From the IMG/VR virus record IMGVR_UViG_3300042896_000533, positions 1 to 32,403 of that record: a stretch of 32,403 nt of DNA. One strand, 5' to 3'. Source of the DNA: a virus. Positions 22,553 through 32,379 of this stretch are shown in pieces (positions within the stretch are counted from its first letter, which is position 1; every line of letters begins with the position of its first letter). The notes under the pieces were generated by a model. The model did not search any database. It saw only the letters and a program-made list of their open reading frames with translations, and was not told the DNA's origin. Made by a program: the position numbers and the translations under genes.

Positions 22553-24335
22553 CTGTCGTTGGTTCTGCTATTGTTGTTATGTTCAATGGAACCGAACCTG
22601 AAATTGCATAATCGTTTGGTATGTTATATAATTCAGGAGTAATTCTAAAAATTGTATTTTTATAAGGGTAATGAGCATTGTTTAAAAATGGGTAATCAAC
22701 ACCAATACCATCAGTATCAATAAATCCATAAGGATATTTATCTCTCCATCTGAATAATGCTGCCATAGTAGAGTAGTAAGCGTAATCAGGAATACCAACA
22801 ACGTTTGATGAACTACCTTCCTCTATATAGTCAGAGAAAGCGGCGATCTGTATTGCACTATGTGGTTGATAAAAATAACCAGGTTGATTTGTTGGTATAA
22901 ATTCATTATAAAGTGTGAACCATGATTGGTTATATTTTATCTTATGTTGATATAAAGATATAACTCTTTCAAATTGTTCATAATTATTCCATTCACAATA
23001 ATCACCATCTATTGTATCTCCAGATTGTAAAAAATCATTATAAAAGAAAGGTCCCGATCCTAACAATGAAACATAACTGTTTTGATTAACAATCGCATTT
23101 GAATTAACGTTATTGTCATCCCACCATGATTGTGGTTTTTTGTCTTCTAAGAATGTATTGAAGTACCATCCTTGTTTAAGATCTTTTGTCCACCCAAAAT
23201 ATCCCCTCCAAATTGACGTAAAAAATAATTCACTCAAAGGTCTACCTTGATTATCTCTTAACGGTTGTATATCAATATCACAGTTAAACGAAAGAGTGTA
23301 TGACCTATTCCCTTCTTTTGTTGAAACTCTCGCTTTATTATTTGGTGTTAAGACTTTTACCTCACATTTTTTTTTATCACCATAAATATTTCTTTCAAAC
23401 CCTGCGTTTACTAAAACTGAACACTCTTGGTTTGTTAATATTCTATGTTTTCGTACATAATATTCACTTACTGTATCTGCAGAGTTTGCTGCGTTTATAA
23501 CTCTTTTGAAAGTACCCTGTGAGTTTGTTTGAAATGTTGTTCCTGTATAACCAATATTTTTAATGTTAAAAATAAATGCGTCTGATCCATCTCCAGGATC
23601 TCCTAAACTTGAGACTTGGAACATCTCTGTTCCATTGTAGTTAGTTGATAGTAAAACAAATTCACCTACTTGCAAACCGTGTTCTACAGGACACTTAAAT
23701 TTTATATTTAGACCGTTCAAATCATTACCCACCATTATATAATATGGTAAACCATCTGACGCAACCCAAGACCAATTAATTTGAGAATTAGGTTCAACGG
23801 CAAATAAATTTTTATTATAATCATTTATAAAAGCATAACTTAAATAGTGACTCCAATTGTAAGTTGTTGCACTTACGTTTTTAAAATCTAAATGATTATT
23901 TGGTGGTTGAGTATAACCAATTACATCATTATCTGTTCGTATAAAATCGAATTCATAATATTGTGGAAATCCTGTCCACTGAACTGTTTGGACTGTTGAT
24001 GGATTTGGTCCAAAATTTCCTGATGGGTAATATAGAATAGCGTTATTTAGTTCATTTGTATAATATAGATTATCTCTATATGGAACATATTTTGTTGAAC
24101 CGGTAAAAGCGTTTTCAAATAAAACCGTAAATTTGGTAACAGGTCTGAATATTGTGGACGCTTGTCTTTCTTCATCAAAAACAGTTGCCAAACTCAAATC
24201 AACACTTCTATCATATTCGATTAAGTCTTTTGAAGTTTGAGCGAACGGTACATTTATAAATTGATCAACTTTTGGTGCCGATTTATATCTCTGCGTTGAT
24301 TCTATTATTCTTGTTGATGGATCTACTGTCATCAT
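22539..24335 (-). CDS. structural protein downstream of the 1863-aa gene (positional counterpart of T4 gene 8)
   Basis: 598 residues; no family recognised. The sequence is highly aromatic, especially residues 370-560, with repeated Tyr/Trp/Asn clusters (WRGYFGW, SWWDDNN, PYGFIDTDG). Four Cys are scattered. Two ATG codons are adjacent (24335 and 24332); the first overlaps the preceding stop as ATGATGA. In T4 the order is 25, 6, 7, 8; here a large and a medium gene follow gp6, so a wedge role like gp8 is a positional guess. No sequence similarity to gp8 could be confirmed by eye. Confidence 0.75.
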   Translation of the reverse strand: MMTVDPSTRIIESTQRYKSAPKVDQFINVPFAQTSKDLIEYDRSVDLSLATVFDEERQASTIFRPVTKFTVLFENAFTGSTKYVPYRDNLYYTNELNNAILYYPSGNFGPNPSTVQTVQWTGFPQYYEFDFIRTDNDVIGYTQPPNNHLDFKNVSATTYNWSHYLSYAFINDYNKNLFAVEPNSQINWSWVASDGLPYYIMVGNDLNGLNIKFKCPVEHGLQVGEFVLLSTNYNGTEMFQVSSLGDPGDGSDAFIFNIKNIGYTGTTFQTNSQGTFKRVINAANSADTVSEYYVRKHRILTNQECSVLVNAGFERNIYGDKKKCEVKVLTPNNKARVSTKEGNRSYTLSFNCDIDIQPLRDNQGRPLSELFFTSIWRGYFGWTKDLKQGWYFNTFLEDKKPQSWWDDNNVNSNAIVNQNSYVSLLGSGPFFYNDFLQSGDTIDGDYCEWNNYEQFERVISLYQHKIKYNQSWFTLYNEFIPTNQPGYFYQPHSAIQIAAFSDYIEEGSSSNVVGIPDYAYYSTMAALFRWRDKYPYGFIDTDGIGVDYPFLNNAHYPYKNTIFRITPELYNIPNDYAISGSVPLNITTIAEPTTDECE

Positions 24336-27300
24336 TCTTCTGTTGTTGCTACATAAAGTTTATAGAATCTATTCAAAGCAGTTTTACCATTGTTCAAACC
24401 AAAGTAGAAATGGTAAGGTGCTCCGACAACTACTGCTTGATTTGCGCTACCAATAGGTTGTCCCTGATTCACAACTGTAGGTGGTATAAGTGGTTCAGGT
24501 ACACCAGCCAACGTATAGTTTGCGATGTAACCTAAATTAGTGGTACTTGTAATATACTTTTCACCCAAAGTTGTAAAATCTAAATCTTGGTATTTTTTCT
24601 TAAAGAAACCTTGTCCAACAACATTTGTATACCAATTATTGTCTTCGGTTCCAAATATGTTTTGACTTGGGTTACTTTGTTTTAAACTCCACTTGTAATG
24701 TGGAACCACTTGTGATTTACCATATCCAAAGTAATTTTGAATTAATGGGTTGAAGTTATACGTTTCAATACCTGGTGATTCGATTTTTCTATATCTTAAA
24801 TTTTCAAGAGGGGTTTGGAAAAATAGTCCCATAATAGGTTTTATATCATTTGCCCCTGATGGAGGGGTTGCAGGATAATAATTATCACCAAAGAAAATAA
24901 AATCATTAGCATTTGGTCCTGTAAGGTTTTCACTTATAAATGGTAAAACCTTCCATTCCGAGTTGATTGATAACATTTGTGCCCAATCTCCGTCTATTCT
25001 GTATCCTCCCCTTGTGCTATTGAAGAATTGTTCAATTCCTTTACCCTCAGTATTATTTTGACCTTGTCCTATTGGTAATATTCTTTGTCTTACACCTTCA
25101 TTCAATATTCTTGATAAAAACCCAAGTTGGATAATGTCTGAGTTATCTTGATATGAGGTAGATTTTAATTGGTCAGCATAATAGGATCCAAACCCGTTTT
25201 CACCAGCCCCACAACAGATCTCATTTATAAAAAAGTCTCTTGGTCCTAAATCTGTAAGTGTGGTTGGAAATTGGATTTGTCTATCATTATACCCAAAACC
25301 TGGGAATGTTGCCAATCTTTGTGGTATTAATGGATTAATTTGTGGTTTATTCTTACCAATAAATTGTTGGATGGTTTTATTCCAAGGAGATGATCTGTAG
25401 AAAAAACTATTATTAATGTCGTCAAATACAATAACATCAGTACAATAATCATAATTTGGTATCAATGGATTAACACCGAATGTTTGTCTTTTGTTAAAAT
25501 TAAACATATAAAGAACTCCGTTGATCCAATTGTTTTGGAATACTTGAGCAAAAACTCCTCTACACGCAGCAAAGTTCATGGTAAATCTAACTTTCCATTC
25601 TAAAAATAATCTCACATCTGAACCATACTCTTTGACATATTTTTTATTAAGAAGACAGTAACATCCATTTATCATCCTGTTTTCAGGTATAGAACATTGT
25701 CCTGCAGGTATTACACCAACATTATTTCCTGAACCGCTATAACACTCTAGAGGAACCATACCTTCACATGTTAAAGTAGAGGTTAAAGCTGAAGTTGGTC
25801 CAGTTTCATCAAAACTATCACCTGATGGTAAGTCAGCACCTGCAGTTATTGTTGGTGGTTCTAATTCACCACTAACAGTATAAACCGCAAAATTGTTGTT
25901 CTGATGTAAAGCATATCCTGTTGTAGGACTTGCTCCATTTTCAACTCTTGTTGAGGTTGGTAACCTATCACTTCTCATTATAATACGAAGTGGATTAACA
26001 AAATTTATAGGTGAAAAAGATTGATTATAATATGCCGGAGAATATAAAGAACTTAGATTACCATTTCCTCCACATGAAGATTGTTGTTGAAAATATCCCG
26101 CATTAGTGTTATAATATTGTTTCTTTTGATTATCGTCAGATATTGCGGTATCAGTCAACATGTTTGATGAAAACGGATTGTTACCAACCCATCCTAAAAA
26201 CGCACCACCCCCAACATATGTCGTTGGATTTGCTTGGTTTCTTGGTAAAGTATATTGTGAACTCGAGTCAACATAAACAAAAGGAGATCCTTGTGTTTGT
26301 GTTGATACATTTAACCATCCAGGTGTTGGTGTATATGATGGTGTGTCATCAGTACTTAAATAAAAATAAGGTAAATTTGATGTAAAACCGCTATAGTTGT
26401 TTGGGTTGATACTTGGTGGTGTAATTGTAAAATTATAAGATGGAAAATACAATTTAACATTATTGTTATTTGTTGTATTGTGTGTTTGAGGTTTTTGAGA
26501 TACCGTAGAACTTTGTATTGGTACATTCAAATAATAACTACCACTGATCACTACACTTCCATTGAACGAAGTATGACCAAATATTTTAGACACGTCGTAA
26601 AAAATTGTTTGAGGTGCGGTGTGAGGGTCAACACCTCGAACAAAAATACAAACTTCAAAATTTTGCCAATTTGGCATAGTGTATAAAACGTCTTGGATTG
26701 TGTATGGACCAAAAGAAGGACAAATAGGCACATTATTTCCATTACATATTGGATAATTAAATTGTACATTGTGTTCTAAATAAGCACTTTTGTAATATCC
26801 TGATGTTCCTAAAGAAGTGTTTACAAAGTCTGTTACAGTTAAACCAGTTAACAATTGGAAATATTCTATATCTGTCGGATATTGTAAAAAACTTTGTTCT
26901 TGTGTTATAGTTCCCGCAACTTGACTAACTTGTGGTTGATCAATATAAATTATTGCCGGTAAACTTGATGTTCCATTTGAGTTAGATGGGTCTGCATAAT
27001 TAACAGTATATGTTGTAACACCTGTGGTTGTTAAACCTGTAATTGCATTGTTACCAAATTGATTCAGTGTTGCACCCGTAAGGTTTCTCATTCTAAACTG
27101 AGAACCTGAATCCATATAGTTTGGATCTTGGAAAGAACAAATACCTCCAGGTGTAATTGATGCTGCGGTTCCTGAATTCATCAAAACAACAACAACTTGA
27201 TCAAAAAATGGTGTTGACCCTGAAATCGGGTTAACAGTTGTTTTAATTTGGTTTACACCTGAAAAATATTTGTCTCTTGTATTGAATTGATTTAATTGTT

Positions 27301-29923
27301 GTGGAAAAGTTGCCGTTGTTGGGTAAGCAAAATATCTTTCGTCTGCAATACCACCCCCTTGCTTGTTTGCAGACCATAAAAACGGTTGAGGTGCATGTAA
27401 CAAATATTTTTCGTTACTATATAGTTTATTTGGGTCAGTTGATGATAATACATCATAACCTGAAATTATTCTTTTGAAATCCAAGGCCGCCTTTACAGCA
27501 ACCGCAGTGCTAATATCGTTTTGTCCTAATAATGACTCAAAACTTTTGAATCCGCCCGTACTTCCACATTGGAATGGGTCGTCTCCATTATCATCGTTTT
27601 CAAAATTAGGATGGGAAACATCGTATGATCCAGGAGAATTAACAGGCGCAATTACACTATTTGTTTGAGTCAATACTACATCAAACCCAAGTCCGCTTGA
27701 AGGGTCTTGTAAACTATTTTGAATTTCCTGTTGTTCTTGTGCTAAAGTATTTGCATCAAAATCATCATCCATACTAGCGGTCCCACAATCACAATCACAA
27801 CTTGTACAATCAGGGTATGCAATCATAGGTAGACCAATTCTTGGGAAATTGTCTATTCTACCATTTTGAGTATTTTCAATTAAAAATTTTGTATAAAAAT
27901 ATGTAAATGCCAAACCAGCTGCGACTTGAATTATAACTTTAAACCCTTGAGCAATAATTTGTAAAATAGTACCAATTGAAATTACCGGTCCTCCTAATGG
28001 TGCAAAATCACCAAGACTAGTAATATAATAAACTAAATCTATTCCCGCAGAAACACCCTGATATACAATATATGGTCCAAGGAATAATAACAAGTATTTC
28101 AATACAGGCCACAATAACGCAATCAAGTGGGCGACAAATAACAATACCAAAATTGGGAATGTTAAAATATTAACAAGTACATTGAATATAAAAAAGATAG
28201 GGTCAAAGTTCCTTATGATGTCGTTTACTGGAAAAGTGTTAACAGTTGATTTACAAGTTCTGTTGTCAATTTCTTTTATACCTAAATGTTTTGCCCTTCC
28301 AATTCCGTTTTTATATCTATCAAGGAACATTGCCGTTGTATAGACTTTATTGTATTGGAATTCGTAAAAGGTATCTTCACAATTGATTGCTTCTTGTTTG
28401 TTAACATAATCATCCCAATCGGTACTAAAGGCATATGATCTGTAAAGATCAAATAGAGCTTGTGGGTATTGTTTAAATGTTATAACTTGTGGTTGAGATG
28501 GGTCAACAGGATTTGCAACAATTTGAAGTTGTGTTCCTGGTGTTATTTCAATAGCGTTTAGAGTTCCTGTATATGGTTGTCCATTTATGTATATTATATA
28601 AGATTGGACATTGGTTGTTGTTGGGTCTGCCAATCCTTGTGCCGTCCCAAAAACAACTGTAGATCCTGTGACAACACCAACACCTAAATTATAAGGGTAT
28701 GTTGAGGGTGTGTTATTTGTTAATGGATCTACAGTATAATTTGTCCATCCATATTCTTTAACATTAGGAACTAAAAAATTGGCTCTTTGGAAACTACCCT
28801 GTAAACCTTGTTCGTTTTGCCATTTAAATTTAAATCTATATCTACCTTTTGTTGGGATACCTTTTGATGGGTCGTCAGATAATACTTGTTGACCAAATTC
28901 ATTTGTAAAAACGTAATCCAAATTCATAGGAACATTCAATAGGTATGTTCCATCTTGATCGATAACTTTTCCTTCCTCTTCTATTTGATATTGTTCAAGT
29001 ATTGGTAATCCTTGATCGTCAGAATTGATTGTGTGTCTAATTGCCAAAATTTCGCCAGGTCCTGAAACTATTTCACAAAGATTTCCTGTATTGTTTTTTG
29101 GTTTACAACTTACTTTTAATGCATCATCATCTGTTGTGGATATAATTGACCCCATGAAAATTGAGGTCGGTTGTATATTAATGTTTGCTAATTTTGTCAA
29201 ATCAAAATCAACTCGTGTTATCGCAACTTGACATAAATCAGGATCTCCCCAAAAAGGAGATACGTCAACGTCAAAAACTAAATTTTTAATTTGTGGTAAC
29301 TCTCTTAGATTCGTTGAGGATTTGAATGTGGATCCATTCACTTGAGACTCTGTTGCTAATCCTTGTTGAATTAAATCTTGTGGTGATAATGAAAAACATC
29401 CAATATCGGAAAGATCAACATCCATAACAATAGTTTGGTTTCCAACAGGAACACCAAAAATCATAAAGTCACCACTCTCATTAGTTTTAACAGTAAATCT
29501 ATAATACTTATCGTAGACTTCAATGTATGAGTCATCCATTAATACATCAGACACATTTGGGAATGATCCTGTAGATTGGTGACCTCTGTATGATGGTAAC
29601 TTAGGAAGTAAGTTATATCTATAACCATCTTCGTTAGTATCGGTAATTGTTTTATATGGATATAATTCTGAAATTACAGGGTTTAATTCATCTGCATCAT
29701 CAAGAGGAATAAAAACAGAAACCCTAGCATTTGGTAAACCAAAACCATTATTAACAAAAACTCTACCAACCACAACTCCGTAGTCGGCACACATTCTTGT
29801 ATAAACATCATTCGCAAGTATTTTCAGTGAGAGTACTTCTAAAGACTCCCAATCTTGTTCTAAATTTACATTGATGTACTTGTCAACACCAACTTCGGTT
29901 CTTATTCTGTATGATTTTGGCAT
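24332..29923 (-). CDS. giant baseplate/tail protein with internal membrane domain (positional counterpart of T4 gene 7)
   Basis: 1863 residues, the largest gene here. Residues about 48-165 resemble carboxypeptidase-regulatory-like beta domains (GRVFVNNGFGLPNARVSVF, then TNEDGYRY, then VPVGNQTIVMDVD). Residues about 576-620 and 645-680 are long uninterrupted hydrophobic stretches (for example FPILVLLFVAHLIALLW), giving three or four predicted membrane helices. They are followed by a Cys cluster, CTSCDCDCG (706-714), and an acidic segment. The remaining about 1100 residues are beta-rich, Asn/Pro/aromatic-rich. No protease or lysozyme motif is seen. It follows gp6 as gene 7 does in T4 (gp7 has 1032 residues), but a membrane domain is not a feature of T4 wedge proteins. 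Confidence 0.85.
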   Translation of the reverse strand: MPKSYRIRTEVGVDKYINVNLEQDWESLEVLSLKILANDVYTRMCADYGVVVGRVFVNNGFGLPNARVSVFIPLDDADELNPVISELYPYKTITDTNEDGYRYNLLPKLPSYRGHQSTGSFPNVSDVLMDDSYIEVYDKYYRFTVKTNESGDFMIFGVPVGNQTIVMDVDLSDIGCFSLSPQDLIQQGLATESQVNGSTFKSSTNLRELPQIKNLVFDVDVSPFWGDPDLCQVAITRVDFDLTKLANINIQPTSIFMGSIISTTDDDALKVSCKPKNNTGNLCEIVSGPGEILAIRHTINSDDQGLPILEQYQIEEEGKVIDQDGTYLLNVPMNLDYVFTNEFGQQVLSDDPSKGIPTKGRYRFKFKWQNEQGLQGSFQRANFLVPNVKEYGWTNYTVDPLTNNTPSTYPYNLGVGVVTGSTVVFGTAQGLADPTTTNVQSYIIYINGQPYTGTLNAIEITPGTQLQIVANPVDPSQPQVITFKQYPQALFDLYRSYAFSTDWDDYVNKQEAINCEDTFYEFQYNKVYTTAMFLDRYKNGIGRAKHLGIKEIDNRTCKSTVNTFPVNDIIRNFDPIFFIFNVLVNILTFPILVLLFVAHLIALLWPVLKYLLLFLGPYIVYQGVSAGIDLVYYITSLGDFAPLGGPVISIGTILQIIAQGFKVIIQVAAGLAFTYFYTKFLIENTQNGRIDNFPRIGLPMIAYPDCTSCDCDCGTASMDDDFDANTLAQEQQEIQNSLQDPSSGLGFDVVLTQTNSVIAPVNSPGSYDVSHPNFENDDNGDDPFQCGSTGGFKSFESLLGQNDISTAVAVKAALDFKRIISGYDVLSSTDPNKLYSNEKYLLHAPQPFLWSANKQGGGIADERYFAYPTTATFPQQLNQFNTRDKYFSGVNQIKTTVNPISGSTPFFDQVVVVLMNSGTAASITPGGICSFQDPNYMDSGSQFRMRNLTGATLNQFGNNAITGLTTTGVTTYTVNYADPSNSNGTSSLPAIIYIDQPQVSQVAGTITQEQSFLQYPTDIEYFQLLTGLTVTDFVNTSLGTSGYYKSAYLEHNVQFNYPICNGNNVPICPSFGPYTIQDVLYTMPNWQNFEVCIFVRGVDPHTAPQTIFYDVSKIFGHTSFNGSVVISGSYYLNVPIQSSTVSQKPQTHNTTNNNNVKLYFPSYNFTITPPSINPNNYSGFTSNLPYFYLSTDDTPSYTPTPGWLNVSTQTQGSPFVYVDSSSQYTLPRNQANPTTYVGGGAFLGWVGNNPFSSNMLTDTAISDDNQKKQYYNTNAGYFQQQSSCGGNGNLSSLYSPAYYNQSFSPINFVNPLRIIMRSDRLPTSTRVENGASPTTGYALHQNNNFAVYTVSGELEPPTITAGADLPSGDSFDETGPTSALTSTLTCEGMVPLECYSGSGNNVGVIPAGQCSIPENRMINGCYCLLNKKYVKEYGSDVRLFLEWKVRFTMNFAACRGVFAQVFQNNWINGVLYMFNFNKRQTFGVNPLIPNYDYCTDVIVFDDINNSFFYRSSPWNKTIQQFIGKNKPQINPLIPQRLATFPGFGYNDRQIQFPTTLTDLGPRDFFINEICCGAGENGFGSYYADQLKSTSYQDNSDIIQLGFLSRILNEGVRQRILPIGQGQNNTEGKGIEQFFNSTRGGYRIDGDWAQMLSINSEWKVLPFISENLTGPNANDFIFFGDNYYPATPPSGANDIKPIMGLFFQTPLENLRYRKIESPGIETYNFNPLIQNYFGYGKSQVVPHYKWSLKQSNPSQNIFGTEDNNWYTNVVGQGFFKKKYQDLDFTTLGEKYITSTTNLGYIANYTLAGVPEPLIPPTVVNQGQPIGSANQAVVVGAPYHFYFGLNNGKTALNRFYKLYVATTEE

Positions 29924-30001
29924 TAAAAAAATCGTTTTTTCATAAATAGTTTATTTCCTATTTTCATAGAAAAATAGTCCCTTTTGAAAAAAAATAAATC
30001 C
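29924..30001 (-). promoter_or_regulatory. 78-nt AT-rich gap between gp6-type and 1863-aa genes
   Basis: The largest gap in the structural block. It contains a weak stem-loop, CTATTTT (29958-29964) with AAAATAG (29971-29977), without a U-tract. It also has AACTATTTAT (29951-29942 on the minus strand), 18 nt before the ATG. It may hold a promoter or an mRNA processing signal. Confidence 0.35.
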
Positions 30002-31843
30002 CTATGAGAAATTAACGGATTTCAAGTTCAATACTCTTACATTAATGTCTTTGCTTGGGAATCTAATTTGATAGATTTGTGTTGGAGTTGCAAACAAAGT
30101 ATCTGCCGTAGGCTGTATTTGTCTTGTTACAGGATCTGAATAAGGCATAGATGTTTGTGCTGAAGAATATTGACCTCCTACTTGGTTAAAGAAAGAAACA
30201 TTAGAAATACTAACTATCCCATTTTCGGCTTGTATTAATCTTCTAAGTTCAGATATATTTACGTTTTGACCTAACTGTATAACCAATGGATTGAAGAAGT
30301 TACTAATGATTTCGATTGTTTTTGAAATGATTGCACCTTGATTTTGACTATTATCTAATACCACATCGACAGTGACCGCTAAATCAATAGTTTCTGCCGC
30401 TTCAACAGAAATGTAATCATTGATCATTCTAAAGTTAGATAAATAATTTGCAATGTTTTGTTTTAAAGTATTTGATACAACATTAGATAAACTACCGTTT
30501 GTATCATATGATAACATTTTAATTCTAATTTTATTATTTTCTTCAGTAATCGCAACTTTTGCCGGTGCACCATATTGAGACGGCATTGTTCTTATTAATG
30601 AATTGTAGTCATTAACTGTTACAGCTCTGTACTGAGCAGCAAAGTTAAATGAAACCATGTTTCTAACATCTTCTGTTGTTGGTAAATTAGCCCCACCAAT
30701 CGCAGCGGTTACGTTATTACACTGAAGACTATTAATAACACTTCTATTGACAGAATCAGAAGGTCCATTAACTGCAAATGAAACTGTACCAATTTGATTG
30801 ATCGTATTAAGACCAACATTACTAGCCAAACCACCACCTATTCTATATTGAACGAATAAAGTTGTGTTTGGTGTTAATGCCGCACCCATTGCATAATTGT
30901 TAGTATATCTACTTAAATCAAATCCTTTACCGTCACGAGCAAATTCTCTTAATTGTTCTTCGGCTGAAATGTTACCACCACCAAAAGTCATTTTACAAAA
31001 ACCTTGTGGTGTATATTCAGAAATAAATTTATTTGAGGTTGTGATGTATCTTCCAACTTTAATTCCAGGTTGATCTGAAACTTTAGTTGGGTCTTCAACA
31101 AAAATTCTATCCTGAACTAAAGCATCTACTTCATACCATCTTTCAGGCCCTAAACTCAAAAAATCTTGTGGGTTCGGAACTGTAGAGTATTGTGTTCCAG
31201 GTTTTAATAAAACGCTAGTTATTCCTAATATATTTTTTTCAGGAAGGAATAATTCTAAATATGGTTTTACGTCATTAGCCGTAATTGTTCTTTTAAAAAC
31301 TTTTGTAACACCGTTTACGACAACTTCCCTTTTAACAATAGTATAATTTATTAATTTACCACTTGAATCAAAGTTTGGTATTTTTAATCTGTTTGGCGAT
31401 CCTTCAGCATTAATTGGTGATGCAAAATCAATGTCATAAACAGTCTCAAATGGTTGTCCTGCACCATTAACCAAAGATCCTCTTCTTAAGATACCACAAT
31501 ATCTTATATCTTCTCTATCCCCAAAAGCAGGAACTGTTATTGAAAAATCAACTAAAGCAACTGATGGTCTTTGACCTGGTACTTTAAGACCGTAAGTTCT
31601 TGCAATATTATAAACTGAGTTCTTTTGCTGAGCAAATTGTAATACGGTTTCTTGAATACTTCTATCAATTTGATAATTTAAGTTATCAGTTACCGCTGCG
31701 TTAAGATCTAACATTACTGAAAAAATCCCAGCATCATTAAAGTTCTGAACTAAATCAGGATAGTAAGTTCTTGTAAAATTTATTAACTCAGATCTTACTC
31801 CTTGAAAATCTCGGACCGTATAGGATATCTTTTTTTCAGCCAT
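30002..31843 (-). CDS. 6: baseplate wedge protein, T4 gp6 / baseplate J-like
   Basis: 613 residues (T4 gp6 has 660). Residues 28-90 carry the typical N-terminal pattern: YYPDLVQNFNDAG, then DLNAAVTDNLNYQIDRSIQET, then LQFAQQKNSVYNIARTYGLKVPG. The remainder follows the baseplate J plan, including a late segment (VTVNDYNSLIRTMP) that matches the 'T..DY..l' motif of the family. The protein forms the wedge ring that holds the baseplate around the hub. It lies 6 nt downstream of the gp25-type gene, the same order as in T4. Assignment is secure. Confidence 0.94.
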   Translation of the reverse strand: MAEKKISYTVRDFQGVRSELINFTRTYYPDLVQNFNDAGIFSVMLDLNAAVTDNLNYQIDRSIQETVLQFAQQKNSVYNIARTYGLKVPGQRPSVALVDFSITVPAFGDREDIRYCGILRRGSLVNGAGQPFETVYDIDFASPINAEGSPNRLKIPNFDSSGKLINYTIVKREVVVNGVTKVFKRTITANDVKPYLELFLPEKNILGITSVLLKPGTQYSTVPNPQDFLSLGPERWYEVDALVQDRIFVEDPTKVSDQPGIKVGRYITTSNKFISEYTPQGFCKMTFGGGNISAEEQLREFARDGKGFDLSRYTNNYAMGAALTPNTTLFVQYRIGGGLASNVGLNTINQIGTVSFAVNGPSDSVNRSVINSLQCNNVTAAIGGANLPTTEDVRNMVSFNFAAQYRAVTVNDYNSLIRTMPSQYGAPAKVAITEENNKIRIKMLSYDTNGSLSNVVSNTLKQNIANYLSNFRMINDYISVEAAETIDLAVTVDVVLDNSQNQGAIISKTIEIISNFFNPLVIQLGQNVNISELRRLIQAENGIVSISNVSFFNQVGGQYSSAQTSMPYSDPVTRQIQPTADTLFATPTQIYQIRFPSKDINVRVLNLKSVNFS

Positions 31844-31849
31844 ATATCA

Positions 31850-32308
31850 TTAAATATTTAATATAACAAAATCTTGTGATTCGAATGCCGAATCAGTGAT
31901 TTTATAATCAATTTTGATTCTTGCCGTATGTTCTAAATTGGCAATGTTTGTAACTTTAAATTCTCGTTCACCGTATTCATTTACAGTGAAACCTTTATCT
32001 TCAAGTCCTGCAGATGCCGGTTCAACAACAATATTCGTGACTTGTAAGTTTGGCATAAATGTTCTAATAGTGTCCCTTATCTCTGCCTCAATATCCGAAA
32101 ACGTAGGACCATCAAGTGGTTCGAATATATATTCATATAATCTTGTTCCAAAATCAGGTAAAAAATATCTACTACCCTTTCTTGTTAAAAGTAAGTGAAC
32201 TAGATTACTTCTAATTTCAGCTTCAGTAGATTCGGTAACATCCAAATATCTACCAGTAAAAGAATCAACGAAGGGAAACCCTATACCGTATGTAATACCA
32301 TTTGCCAT
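31850..32308 (-). CDS. 25: baseplate wedge protein, T4 gp25 / GPW-like
   Basis: 152 residues (T4 gp25 has 132). The family core is clear: GIGFPF at 8-13, then SNLVHLLLTRKGSRYFLPDF at 34-53, then GTRLYEYIFEPLD at 54-66, then a long helix-strand region. gp25 belongs to the lysozyme-like sheath-initiator family and nucleates the contractile sheath on the wedge, so this phage should have a contractile tail. It is the first gene after a strong terminator, so it probably opens the structural operon. Confidence 0.95.
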   Translation of the reverse strand: MANGITYGIGFPFVDSFTGRYLDVTESTEAEIRSNLVHLLLTRKGSRYFLPDFGTRLYEYIFEPLDGPTFSDIEAEIRDTIRTFMPNLQVTNIVVEPASAGLEDKGFTVNEYGEREFKVTNIANLEHTARIKIDYKITDSAFESQDFVILNI

Positions 32309-32343
32309 ATCACATATAAATATAAGTTATAGAATTTTTAAGT
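32309..32343 (-). promoter_or_regulatory. probable promoter/leader of the structural block
   Basis: 35 nt between the upstream terminator and the gp25-type start. On the minus strand TATATTTAT ends 7 nt before the ATG, the same spacing as before the plus-strand 73-aa gene. Since the preceding transcript ends at the hairpin, initiation here is expected, though some read-through is possible. Confidence 0.4.
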
Positions 32344-32372
32344 AAAAAAAAATCACTACCGAAGTAGTGATT
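32344..32372 (-). terminator. Rho-independent terminator of the gene upstream of gp25
   Basis: On the minus strand: AATCACTAC, loop TTCG, GTAGTGATT, then a run of T. The 9-bp perfect stem (32351-32359 with 32364-32372) carries a stable TTCG tetraloop and at least seven further T after the stem. Strong and directional for leftward transcripts. Confidence 0.9.
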
Positions 32373-32379
32373 CTTAATT

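Noticed and set aside
29958-29977. Stem-loop between the gp6-type and 1863-aa genes as a terminator
   Set aside because: The stem is seven A/T-rich pairs and no U-tract follows on the minus strand, so termination is unlikely.
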